Position numbers and translations under genes: made by a program. A stretch of 33,593 nucleotides of DNA, taken from an uncultured Gammaproteobacteria bacterium (lineage in GTDB: Bacteria; Pseudomonadota; Gammaproteobacteria; Pseudomonadales; Ketobacteraceae). Of this stretch, positions 26,244-33,593 are shown piece by piece (the first letter of the stretch is position 1; each line of letters opens with the position of its first letter). A model generated the notes under the pieces. The model made no database searches. It was not told the DNA's origin and saw only the letters and a program-made list of their open reading frames with translations. The stretch lies in NCBI GenBank assembly GCA_913063495.1, contig CAJXXT010000036.1, forward strand, positions 1 to 33,593. Reading direction: 5' to 3'.

Positions 26244-26582
26244 GGCGCGGTTCATTTACCCCCAGTTTTGGGTTCCAATTGACGAGCGAATGCGCCCATT
26301 TGAGCACTTATCGTCAATGACAGCTTTATAAACAGAGCGGTCGCTGATAGAAACATAATCAGCAGCGCTCACTGCCCTAGAGCGACACTAATAAAATTGT
26401 CGAACACCAGTTTCCGATCAACCCCCAATGCCTGCTGTGTTTATAAAACCGTCTTTTCGGGGCTCAACCTTATCAGTGTTTTCTTCCCTATAGCTGCCAT
26501 TTCCACCATAGGAATCTACCCAGTTTATAACCAATCACAGCCTGGTAAGATACTCCTATAATCAATAAAATGGACAGCAACG
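26244..26582. other. 339-base region without a supported gene
   Basis: No intact gene seen. On the minus strand two neighbouring short frames (roughly 26265-26450) show protein-like composition, for example VDRKLVFDNFISVAL, and after a shift SISDRSVYKAVIDDK. They are broken by stops and lack start signals. The region is probably decayed coding sequence of unknown origin, like the other fragments in this segment. Confidence 0.4.
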
Positions 26583-27017
26583 TTACTGGTTTATGTTTAA
26601 CGCACTGGAAACTAACAGATTGATCAAGTCCTGCTGACGATTTACGCCAACCTTTCTAAAAACAGACTTTAGTTGTGTTTGAACGGTTTTCTCACTGGTA
26701 TTTAATGAACCCGCAATGGCTTTCAACGTCATTCCGTTAGCAATACCAACCGCTACTTGTGCTTCTTTAGGTGTGAGACTATACACATCCCTCAATGACT
26801 CAGGAGCGATGTTTTGCGAAGCTTCTGGATCACTGAGGTAGATAAGAATCCCACTCCTGTTGAATTCGCTAGCTTTTAGTTCGATAAATAAATCTAGGTC
26901 AATATGCTCATCTAACGGATTAATCATTGCTGCTAAGGGAACGGTTCGGCTAGGATGATGAAGGGCAGCGGCGCTAGCTACAATCCCGCCAACGGAGATT
27001 CTGATATCTACTGATTT
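26583..27017 (-). pseudogene. N-terminally truncated LuxR-type HTH regulator
   Basis: The C-terminal helix-turn-helix domain of a LuxR-type regulator is intact: LTPKEAQVAVGIANGMTLKA, then TVQTQLKSVFRKVGVNRQQD. Its first ATG is at 26927 (114 residues), but no ribosome-binding site precedes it. The same frame stays open and protein-like for 30 codons further upstream (SVDIRISVGGIVASAAALHH), then hits a stop at 27018-27020. In relatives of this type, a sensory N-terminal portion of a few hundred residues would precede it. The gene has therefore lost its 5' part at about 27017. The remnant could still give a DNA-binding fragment from 26927, but it is more likely inert. Confidence 0.75.
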
Positions 27018-27111
27018 TTAATGTCAGCTAATGGGCCTATACCGCTGCCGGTCCTGTCAGAATTGGTTTAAACCTGCAATCTGTAGCGTTAGGTCGAGTC
27101 TGAGTCACTAC
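26967..27111 (-). repeat. Right arm of the diverged inverted repeat, perfect 19-bp core next to vgrG stop
   Basis: The core at 27093-27111 is the exact reverse complement of 24697-24715 and begins only three bases past the vgrG stop codon. Inward it aligns to the left arm and runs into the truncated regulator gene. Only the outermost 19 bases are perfectly conserved between arms. Confidence 0.75.
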
Positions 27112-27114
27112 GCT

Positions 27115-30100
27115 TTACTGTCCGTAAGCCGAAGTTAGTTTCTTCTGTGTGACGGGGCCTGCTATACCGTCTACTTGTACTTTTTGTTGCTGTTGGAATC
27201 CCTTTACAGCATTTTTCGTTTTTCCACCATTAATGCCATCTACAACACCTGCGTTAAACCCTAGGTTGTTACAGCGTGCTTGTACGCCTTGGATGGTGCT
27301 CACTTCTGGCAGCTCCCCTGCATCGATAGCAAACGGTACAGAGAAAGAAGGTTCAGCTTCATTATCTTTTAACCAAATATCTAATGTACCGTTAAGATCC
27401 TGAGCGTTAAGTTTAGTTTTTACCACACCCTGGCCATTGGTTTTCCCTTCAAATACACCGCTATCGGTTGTTACTTTAAACGTTTTATTACTCCAGGCTT
27501 TGCCTTTTTTATTGGTTAGCCTTAATAAAAAGTGTTCACGTAATTTAGGTGTTTTCTTAACATCGACGAGCTTGCGTATTTTCTCTGCGGCAATACTGTT
27601 GCTGGTGGCTTTTTGTTTGAGTGGCTGCCCTGCGGATTTTAAGCCTTTGGCGATATTAGCAAGTTGTTGGCCCGCGTCTTGTAGTTGTTGCTGTATTGCT
27701 TGAGGGAAGGTTGCAGTTAATAGTGGGGCGCTTACGCCTTCAGAAAATACACTGATGACAATTTCATTCACCAGTGCGGCAAGGTTTTCTGTTGCTTGCA
27801 TTCCAAACAGGGCGTGCCAGTAGTCATCAACAAAATCGGTTAATAATTGTCGGATTTCTACATTGCGCATGAGAAGATTGATAGCTTCTGCACTATCGCC
27901 AGCAGGGGTATAACTTGTATGACCTGCAGCAGACGCTTCTTCGAATTTACGTTGAATTGCTCTAATGTTACCGGTTTCGATGTCTTCTATTAAATCCATG
28001 TAAGGCATGCCAGCTTTATACAGGCCTCTACTGGTAAGGGTATTAAAAGAAGAAAGTTCTTTGGATGTGTCCCAGCCAGCATTTATTGCTGCTTCGGCAT
28101 AAATCCAGCCATTTTCAGCAGCGGGAATGCTGTCTGCTACTAACGCCTGTATTTCTTTATTGCACAGCATCTCGTCTGTGAGGTTTTTTAAGGTCGTGTC
28201 TAGCTGGTCTTTAAGGGATAGTACTTTTGTGGTTTCTGCTGGTAAGTGAGTGTATTCAACGCTTACGGTACCTTCAGGTAAATTCTCTTCGAAAGCTTGG
28301 CCTTTGTCATCGAGCGTGCCAGATCGAGTGCTTCCGTCTGCAAGGTAGAGGGTGTAGTCCTGTAGTTTTATTGGGGTTTTGTGTTTGTCGTCCCAGTGTA
28401 AGTGCAGTTGTAACCAGTTTTTCTCTTGTGTTTTGCTAGGGCTGTTACTGGCGACAATTGGCGCAACAATAGAACCAACAATCGGTGTGAAAGATGCTTT
28501 TTTGGCAGTACCTGTTGCTGCAGAAGCTGTGGCTGCAGCCGAAGTCGCAGCCCTGGCTTTCTTCGCACTGGGTGACGCAGGAATACTTACCACTGGTGCA
28601 CGCATTTTCGATGCCATGCGGAAGTTAATTGCTTGAGCGGCAGCTTGTTTAACCGCGGCATCACCTGGTGGTAGTGGTGGTATACCCGTTGAGTTGGATT
28701 TGAAATTCTGCCCGGCTTTATTTTTATCAGCTTCCACAGGTGCTGCGGGAGGTGTTGGGATCGCTGGGATGGCCACTCCACCACCACCACCACCACCTTC
28801 GTTAATCGCCACAATGGGTCCAGTAATGGATACACCAGAAGGGTCTAAAACAACCGTTCCCGCCCCGGCTTTTAATATTAACTGTTGTCCCGCATCCAGC
28901 ACCGCTTTCATGCCAGATTTAATATATAACGCATTGCCGGATTGTACGGCTTTGGCGCCGGATATTTTTATAGTGATATCTTTGCTAACGGAGAGGGAAA
29001 GTTGTTTTCCAGCCTTTTCGTTATTGGCGCCACCAATGGTTTGATGAAGCTGCTTTTGTTGTTGGTAGTGGCTGCCATCAACGGTGACATGGTGGTTGTT
29101 TTGGATAAGGGACTTTTTATCTTGTTTGATATGGATATCCATATCTTTTTCACCGTGGATAAACAGCTGTTCTTGGCCTTTTTTATCTTCGATGCGAAAT
29201 TCGTTGTAGCCATCACCCTTAAGGCTGGATTGGGTTTTTAATGCGGTACGTGTTTTGTGGGCAGGTAATGCGTAGGGTGTTTTATTTTTGCCATTGTAAA
29301 CACGGCCGGTAACCAGCGGCCGGTCAGGGTCTGCGTTTTCATAACTTACAATGACTTCTTGGCCAATGCGCGGAATATTGTTTGACCCGTATTCAATACC
29401 GGCCCAGCCTTGTTTGACACGTAACCAGCATGAGCTGTTTTCATTACCCGAGCCTTCACGATCCCAAGGGAATTGGACTTTTATTCGCCCGTATTGGTCG
29501 GTATAAATCTCTTCCCCGGCAGGGCCGGTGACTATTGCTGGAGTGGTACCTTGAGCGTCGGGTTTCTTAAGGTGTTTTCGTTCTGGGCGATAGGTTATGC
29601 CAGAGGGGATGCAGGTTATGTTGTTACCATAGGTAGTGGGTGCAGCGGACGCGTATTCTTCTAAGGCTTGAGGTTGCGTACCTTTATGGCTGCTATCAAG
29701 AATAAGGTAATCCTGATTCCAGCTTGTATTCGTGGCGCCACTTAGCGTGAAGCGAGTGCCGGACATTAATAAACTATTAGTGTCCGCGATGGCGTGCTCT
29801 TGAAGGTGTTGCAATTGCGATAAGCGCGTATCGGCGTAATGTTGTCCGCTTCCGCCATTGTCTCGGCCAGGAAATTTACCGGGGTAGTTGGCAACTTGGC
29901 GGTTACCTGCGTCATTGCTGGCGTTGGCTATTATTGCATTTTTAGGGGCGGTGAACGTAAAGTCGATGAGGTTACTATTGTTAGCGGTGACTTTTTTATT
30001 AAGCTCAAACCGGTAGACGCTTGTTTCTCCGTGGGCACGGCTTTGTTCTTGAATATAGGGGAGTGTAGGCGCGTTATCGCTGGCTTTAAAAGCGGTATTG

Positions 30101-30657
30101 CTATCCGATAGTACGATGACGTGACGATCTAGGTGGTGGGTAAAGTGGTAATGGATACCTTCTTCCGCGAATAGGCGTGAAATAAAGTCAAGTTCGTTTT
30201 CATCGTACTGTACGCAGTAGGTTCTTGCTTGGTAGGACTTCTTTAATTTCCATTGTATTTGATCACCAGGTATTTTTGCGTCAGAAAATAACTGTTTGAT
30301 GATATCCGGTACGGACATATCTTGAAAAATACGGTGCCCCGATCGGTGTTCAAAGTAACTTAGCTGTGGTGTAAGAGTCAGCTGGTATAAGGAGAAGCGG
30401 TTGCTGGTGCTAAGGTATGACGCAGAACTAATAAACCCGTGAATCAAGCGCTCTGTAGGGTTAGAGCCTTCCCCTAATAGTGTTAATAAGGCAGATTTGT
30501 TGATTAAATTGCTTAGATCAAGGTTGGCATCTTCAGTGGCAACAGTAACGTTCCATTGAAACGGTGTTGATAGGCTTTCTTGGCCATCAAACTCTGTGAC
30601 ACGTAATTCCGTGTCGCTACCAATAAGCGTAAAAATAAAGCGACTACTATTGGCCAT
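27115..30657 (-). CDS. vgrG: T6SS spike protein VgrG with long C-terminal extension
   Basis: Spike tip of the type VI secretion machine, 1180 residues. The start is the ATG at 30657 because AAGGAGGATAT immediately precedes it; an ATG seven codons upstream contains that site within its own frame. Residues 1-550 are the gp27/gp5-like core (RFIFTLIGSDTELRVTEFDG, later GPAGEEIYTDQYGRIKVQFP and GWAGIEYGSNNIPRIGQEV). The DUF2345-type needle follows (about 550-640), ending in six glycines, then Pro/Ala-rich linkers. The extension holds a beta domain (near 755-815, WLQLHLHWDD), a helical domain (about 820-1020), a second beta domain (about 1042-1118) and a peptidoglycan-binding type 1 domain (about 1119-1180, VDGIAGPVTQKKL). 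No catalytic residues were recognised. It is probably a cargo-carrying or evolved VgrG. Confidence 0.93.
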   Translation of the reverse strand: MANSSRFIFTLIGSDTELRVTEFDGQESLSTPFQWNVTVATEDANLDLSNLINKSALLTLLGEGSNPTERLIHGFISSASYLSTSNRFSLYQLTLTPQLSYFEHRSGHRIFQDMSVPDIIKQLFSDAKIPGDQIQWKLKKSYQARTYCVQYDENELDFISRLFAEEGIHYHFTHHLDRHVIVLSDSNTAFKASDNAPTLPYIQEQSRAHGETSVYRFELNKKVTANNSNLIDFTFTAPKNAIIANASNDAGNRQVANYPGKFPGRDNGGSGQHYADTRLSQLQHLQEHAIADTNSLLMSGTRFTLSGATNTSWNQDYLILDSSHKGTQPQALEEYASAAPTTYGNNITCIPSGITYRPERKHLKKPDAQGTTPAIVTGPAGEEIYTDQYGRIKVQFPWDREGSGNENSSCWLRVKQGWAGIEYGSNNIPRIGQEVIVSYENADPDRPLVTGRVYNGKNKTPYALPAHKTRTALKTQSSLKGDGYNEFRIEDKKGQEQLFIHGEKDMDIHIKQDKKSLIQNNHHVTVDGSHYQQQKQLHQTIGGANNEKAGKQLSLSVSKDITIKISGAKAVQSGNALYIKSGMKAVLDAGQQLILKAGAGTVVLDPSGVSITGPIVAINEGGGGGGGVAIPAIPTPPAAPVEADKNKAGQNFKSNSTGIPPLPPGDAAVKQAAAQAINFRMASKMRAPVVSIPASPSAKKARAATSAAATASAATGTAKKASFTPIVGSIVAPIVASNSPSKTQEKNWLQLHLHWDDKHKTPIKLQDYTLYLADGSTRSGTLDDKGQAFEENLPEGTVSVEYTHLPAETTKVLSLKDQLDTTLKNLTDEMLCNKEIQALVADSIPAAENGWIYAEAAINAGWDTSKELSSFNTLTSRGLYKAGMPYMDLIEDIETGNIRAIQRKFEEASAAGHTSYTPAGDSAEAINLLMRNVEIRQLLTDFVDDYWHALFGMQATENLAALVNEIVISVFSEGVSAPLLTATFPQAIQQQLQDAGQQLANIAKGLKSAGQPLKQKATSNSIAAEKIRKLVDVKKTPKLREHFLLRLTNKKGKAWSNKTFKVTTDSGVFEGKTNGQGVVKTKLNAQDLNGTLDIWLKDNEAEPSFSVPFAIDAGELPEVSTIQGVQARCNNLGFNAGVVDGINGGKTKNAVKGFQQQQKVQVDGIAGPVTQKKLTSAYGQ

Positions 30658-30739
30658 ATATCCTCCTTGATTTGGCATATCTTAATGTAAATTCAGCTAG
30701 AGCTAGTATGGAGCAGAAGATGATAGCTGAATACATCGG

Positions 30740-30754
30740 TAATACCCGGTATTA
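30740..30754. promoter_or_regulatory. Palindrome TAATACC-C-GGTATTA upstream of vgrG
   Basis: Perfect 7-bp arms around a single central base, 83 bases upstream of the vgrG start, in the 198-base gap before the next gene. Size and position fit an operator or regulator-binding site. No protein can be assigned. Confidence 0.35.
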
Positions 30755-30855
30755 TCACCAAAAATAGACCTTTTAGCTATATAAGGATGCGAGTTGTTGA
30801 AGAATTGAGCATGTTTTTCGATGGCACCCTTATTTCTATTGGCACTAATCGCTCG

Positions 30856-31521
30856 TCACTTGGACGAGTCGCGGGAGCGTTGATAGAAAATAAAAGCAAA
30901 AAAGAAGAATCCGACAATAAGGTTCATGTAACGTAGATAGAATAGGCAGTCAGCGATAGCTCCGTTGAAGAATGGAGAGGTCACATAAAAGAAAATACCG
31001 ACAGGCAGTTGGATATAAAACAGACACCATCTAAACAGTTTCTCTATGATGTTTTGCGGTTGAATGACGTAGGCGACAAGAAAGAACCCGAAGTACGCAA
31101 GGTGCCATTTTAACATGCTAGAAACCATTTGTTGTTTGATCTCCGCGCTTTCAAGAGGGATTCCTAGTTCGGCTGCGGAGAGCATGGTGAGTATGTGATG
31201 GTTCTCGAGATAGTCGAGTACACCTCCGCTGAGGCCTGCTATCAATACGATGCCTAGCAATAACAGGTTCTGTGAGTTTTTTAGGGCCATCACAAGAAGA
31301 ATGATTGTTGTGGTGTAGAGGGCGATAAAGGTGTTGTCTAAGCCTAAGATGATTCGCAGAGGGGTTGCTGCGTTAAGTAAGGCTTCTGTGTAGTTTGATG
31401 TGGTTTGGATGATTTCAAATGTTTGCTGAGATACGCCACTGCTGATGCCGTAGAGCACCATGATAATCAGAAGGCTGCCTGCACTAATTGCGGTGGTGTA
31501 TAAATATCGATGAATATCCAT
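30856..31521 (-). CDS. Hypothetical six-helix inner-membrane protein
   Basis: A 221-residue protein with about six hydrophobic helices (near 8-28, 58-80, 85-105, 136-155, 165-185 and 198-215) and a basic C-terminal end (YQRSRDSSK). A 25-residue hydrophilic loop follows the third helix (DYLENHHILTMLSAAELGIP). No family was recognised and no transporter or enzyme motif is seen. It lies 77 bases downstream of a Crp/Fnr-like regulator gene on the same strand, so they may be co-transcribed, with the regulator possibly controlling it. It precedes vgrG by about 200 bases, but the vgrG palindrome and strong ribosome-binding site suggest separate expression. Confidence 0.65.
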   Translation of the reverse strand: MDIHRYLYTTAISAGSLLIIMVLYGISSGVSQQTFEIIQTTSNYTEALLNAATPLRIILGLDNTFIALYTTTIILLVMALKNSQNLLLLGIVLIAGLSGGVLDYLENHHILTMLSAAELGIPLESAEIKQQMVSSMLKWHLAYFGFFLVAYVIQPQNIIEKLFRWCLFYIQLPVGIFFYVTSPFFNGAIADCLFYLRYMNLIVGFFFFAFIFYQRSRDSSK

Positions 31522-31598
31522 TGTTAATGGTTTCCTGGCTGGTTGTGTTGGTCATAGCCAATATATTCACAATGCTCAGAAGGTTCATTAACCTAGGT

Positions 31599-32207
31599 TT
31601 ATATGGGTGGGAAGTTGGTGGCATTAAGCGTGTGCTGTTTCTTGATGCGACTGAGTGCTACAGGCGTGATGCCTAGGTAACTCGCAATATGATATTGAGG
31701 GACGTATTGTTCTATGTCCGGGTGTCTAGATAATAAGGATTGATAACGAGCAAGGGCGTCGAGGGTTAGGAATTCATATTCACGCCGGGCTTTTAACATG
31801 AACATATGTTGTGCGTGTAATCGGCCTAGTCGCTGACAGCAAGGGAAACGATCATAGAGCTGAGAAAAAGCCTGGTAGTCGGCTACAAGAAGTTCGGTTT
31901 GAGTTGTGGCCTGAATGGATGCAATGGAAGGTTGTTGGCTGAGCAGGTCAAATAAGGATCCTGTTGCATCACCGTTAAAAATAAATGCCTTATTATATTC
32001 TTTACCTTCAAGGGTAATAAAGTACTCCCGCATTGCCCCAGAAATAAGAAAAGCAATGGAGGATGCTTGTTGCCCTGCCCTGACAAAATACTGTTCAGCG
32101 TTAAGTGATAGAGGGGAGAACAAACCTGCCATCTCTTGCCAGGCTTCATCTGAAATGGGGCTAAGTTGTTCGATAGCCTGCCTAAGTCGTGCTAATTTAG
32201 CATCCAT
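31599..32207 (-). CDS. Crp/Fnr-family transcriptional regulator
   Basis: Cytosolic DNA-binding regulator, 202 residues. An N-terminal cyclic-nucleotide-binding-like beta barrel (about 20-120) is visible: LSLNAEQYFVRAGQQASSIAF, GAMREYFITLEGKEYNKAFI, then GSLFDLLSQQPS. A dimerisation helix follows, and the C-terminal helix-turn-helix is at about 165-195 (VPQYHIASYLGITPVALSRIKK). The cAMP-contacting residues of true Crp and the Fnr cysteines are not evident, so the ligand is unknown. It matches the short single-copy Crp-like regulators that often sit beside a small membrane protein or enzyme they regulate. It lies 19 bases from the end of rlmG on the same strand. Confidence 0.85.
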   Translation of the reverse strand: MDAKLARLRQAIEQLSPISDEAWQEMAGLFSPLSLNAEQYFVRAGQQASSIAFLISGAMREYFITLEGKEYNKAFIFNGDATGSLFDLLSQQPSIASIQATTQTELLVADYQAFSQLYDRFPCCQRLGRLHAQHMFMLKARREYEFLTLDALARYQSLLSRHPDIEQYVPQYHIASYLGITPVALSRIKKQHTLNATNFPPI

Positions 32208-32226
32208 AACGATACACTCGATTAAC

Positions 32227-33423
32227 TTAGTTTAGCGCCTGATAGATTGAGAATTTCTTGTTGCTGTCCAATATATTAACGGTTTTAAATAACCTTTTAA
32301 GAGGGATACGATAATCCAAGTGACGGTTACCCACAACACGTAATTCACCTTGCTCGGTAAGGTGTTGCTGTGCTTGCTGAAACATTCTTAGCGCGATATG
32401 AGTGCCGACGGTATTGTTCTGATGGAAGGGGGGGTTGCAAAGAATTAGGTCAGCTTTTTTTTCTTCATCAGATAAGCAGTCCATCGCCTTGAAGCTTGCA
32501 GGGTTGCTGATGTTGTTGTCGTTGAATGACTGTTCGGCACTTTTTACCGCAAGGTAGGAGTCATCACAAAATAGAATATGCGCTTCTTTATTCATTTGGC
32601 TGGCGGCGATACCGAGTGCGCCGTTGCCGCAACCTAAGTCAAAAATCGTACGAATGTGTTTTTGATCTGCACCCAACTGAGATAGGAAAAAACGGGTACC
32701 AATATCCAATTTGTTTTGAGCAAATACATTGCTTAGATTGGTGAGTGTGAGGGGCCACTCTTCTAAACTATATTGGTTGACCTTGGGTGCTGGCGGAAGG
32801 TCAAGGTCAGCGTTGAAAGTGGGTAAAATAAGCCGAGCTTTCTTTTTGGCTAATGATGTGACGGTGGGGCCAATCAGTTGCTCAAAGAGTTCGGTGAATG
32901 AGTGTTGTAAATGTTTTACCATGCCGCAGCCGATGATAATGCTGTTACTGGTTAGGTGCTCACGTAAGGCTCGAAGTTGGTATTCCAAAAGAGATAATGT
33001 TTTGGGTATTTGAATTAACACAATATCAAATAGGCCGTCAGATTCCTGCGTACTTGGTATTAGTGTGGGAACCGTTTGCTGGGAGTTGCGTGCTTTTATT
33101 TGTTGGAAATTACGCTCAGCATTTCGTTCGATCGCTTTTTGACTGGAGACCGAATCTGACCAACTTGTGACGCGGGTGTTGGCGCTAAGCCCGAGCAGAG
33201 GAAGTGCAAGCGCTCCACAGCTGTCGTTGATAGTAAGAATGCGAAGGTGTTTTTCGGGATCAATGTGTTCTTTTAAATGAGCAAGTGCTAGTTCATCAGC
33301 AGCGCTCCAGGCTCGCATCGGTGTTCTTTTTTGTAGCGGGTAGCGCTCTAACGTCGCGAGGCCAAAGGCGGATTCAAACTGGTTGTCTCTGGTGTTGTCC
33401 GTTGAATGGTTTGTGCCGCTCAT
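32227..33423 (-). CDS. rlmG: 23S rRNA (guanine-N2) methyltransferase RlmG
   Basis: Class I S-adenosylmethionine-dependent methyltransferase that modifies G1835 of 23S rRNA. The 398-residue product matches E. coli RlmG (about 378) in order: degenerate N-terminal methyltransferase-like half (FGLATLERYPLQKRTPMRAW, then QIPKTLSLLEYQLRALREHL), the second half with LDIGTRFFLSQL, the cofactor loop IFDLGCGNGALGI (near 260), and the catalytic motif NPPF at 330-333. A NRHLDYRIPLKRLF segment closes the fold. RsmC is related, but the N-terminal half fits RlmG better. The ATG start is ordinary. The Crp-like regulator gene follows at 19 bases. Confidence 0.9.
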   Translation of the reverse strand: MSGTNHSTDNTRDNQFESAFGLATLERYPLQKRTPMRAWSAADELALAHLKEHIDPEKHLRILTINDSCGALALPLLGLSANTRVTSWSDSVSSQKAIERNAERNFQQIKARNSQQTVPTLIPSTQESDGLFDIVLIQIPKTLSLLEYQLRALREHLTSNSIIIGCGMVKHLQHSFTELFEQLIGPTVTSLAKKKARLILPTFNADLDLPPAPKVNQYSLEEWPLTLTNLSNVFAQNKLDIGTRFFLSQLGADQKHIRTIFDLGCGNGALGIAASQMNKEAHILFCDDSYLAVKSAEQSFNDNNISNPASFKAMDCLSDEEKKADLILCNPPFHQNNTVGTHIALRMFQQAQQHLTEQGELRVVGNRHLDYRIPLKRLFKTVNILDSNKKFSIYQALN

Positions 33424-33478
33424 TGATGCCTGCCTGTTGTTGGTGCGCTAGCGTTATACTGGATGTTTTATTCATGCA

Positions 33479-33504
33479 TAAAAAAACCGCTCATAAGAGC
33501 GGCT
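33479..33504 (-). terminator. Intrinsic terminator for the right-edge gene
   Basis: CCGCTC (33487-33492) and GAGCGG (33497-33502) with the loop ATAA, extended to 8 bp by an A-T and a wobble pair. On the minus strand the stem runs into TTTTTTT. It lies 28 bases past the stop of the right-edge gene and upstream of rlmG. A shorter T run on the plus side makes it weakly bidirectional. Confidence 0.8.
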
Positions 33505-33531
33505 CTTTTATACATGACATTTCTGGAAGGT

Positions 33532-33593
33532 TTACTTCGCAGAAGGTCCTGCATTTTTGATTGCGTCAGATACATCGTACTTTTCAAAGTTCG
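33532..33593 (-). CDS. C-terminal end of a gene cut by the window edge
   Basis: On the minus strand the last 19 codons before a TAA read NFEKYDVSDAIKNAGPSAK; the rest lies beyond the window. The intrinsic terminator right after it supports a real gene end. Nineteen residues are too few to name a product. Confidence 0.6.
   Translation of the reverse strand, partial: NFEKYDVSDAIKNAGPSAK

Noticed and set aside
26265-26450. Minus-strand short frames with protein-like peptides such as VDRKLVFDNFISVAL
   Set aside because: Broken by a stop and by a frame change, no start signals and no recognised family; described only as probable decayed coding sequence.
24697-27111. Repeat-bounded segment as a complete insertion sequence
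   Set aside because: No transposase frame or motif was found between the repeats, and no target-site duplication could be identified at the borders.
28368-29241. Several overlapping open frames on both strands inside vgrG, some glycine- or proline-rich
   Set aside because: They are shadows of the low-complexity linker and needle repeats of VgrG, with no ribosome-binding sites.

Overview
The window (about 45% G+C by eye) looks like a chromosomal segment of a marine-type gammaproteobacterium related to Cellvibrionales/Pseudomonadales. Support: a GTG-started gshA, rmf, dsbB, tex, two long DUF1631 proteins, and an OmpR/EnvZ pair near tex and gshA. From memory, this recalls the amgRS-tex-gshA neighbourhood of Pseudomonas. 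No phage, IS transposase, tRNA, rRNA or CRISPR was seen.

Layout. (1) 69-5458, minus strand: dsbB, rmf (ribosome hibernation), gshA (glutathione synthesis) and tex (RNA-binding), ordinary housekeeping genes. The rmf and tex leaders carry hairpins or short tandem repeats. (2) 5630-14811, minus strand: two tandem DUF1631 paralogues, then an RND efflux permease and its membrane-fusion adaptor, translationally coupled by a 4-base overlap. (3) 14812-15124: divergent regulatory region with a perfect palindrome and GTAACA-type sites. (4) 15125-17358, plus strand: OmpR-family regulator and EnvZ-type kinase, with a strong intrinsic terminator between them. (5) 17497-18486: lipoprotein with an InlB-B-like repeat. 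(6) 18691-30657: an orphan type VI secretion (T6SS) cargo island. A plus-strand cluster (small peptidoglycan-binding-like protein, signal-peptide LRR protein, 1285-residue putative membrane-active effector) converges on a minus-strand vgrG with a long C-terminal extension. Between them lies a roughly 2.4-kb segment bounded by a perfect 19-bp inverted repeat. It holds an unrecognised 343-residue gene and two inverted, decaying fragments of a LuxR-type regulator gene. (7) 30856-33593, minus strand: membrane protein, Crp/Fnr-like regulator, rlmG (23S rRNA methyltransferase), and the 3' end of another gene with its terminator.

Most unusual region: 18.7-30.7 kb. The small protein at 18691 and the VgrG C terminus appear to share the same module, a beta domain followed by a peptidoglycan-binding-like domain. 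That links the two gene clusters as one delivery system. The signal-peptide LRR protein beside the effector is a candidate immunity protein. The inverted repeats suggest past rearrangement of the cargo region. No T6SS sheath, baseplate or membrane-complex genes are in the window, so the machine must be encoded elsewhere if the cargo is functional.
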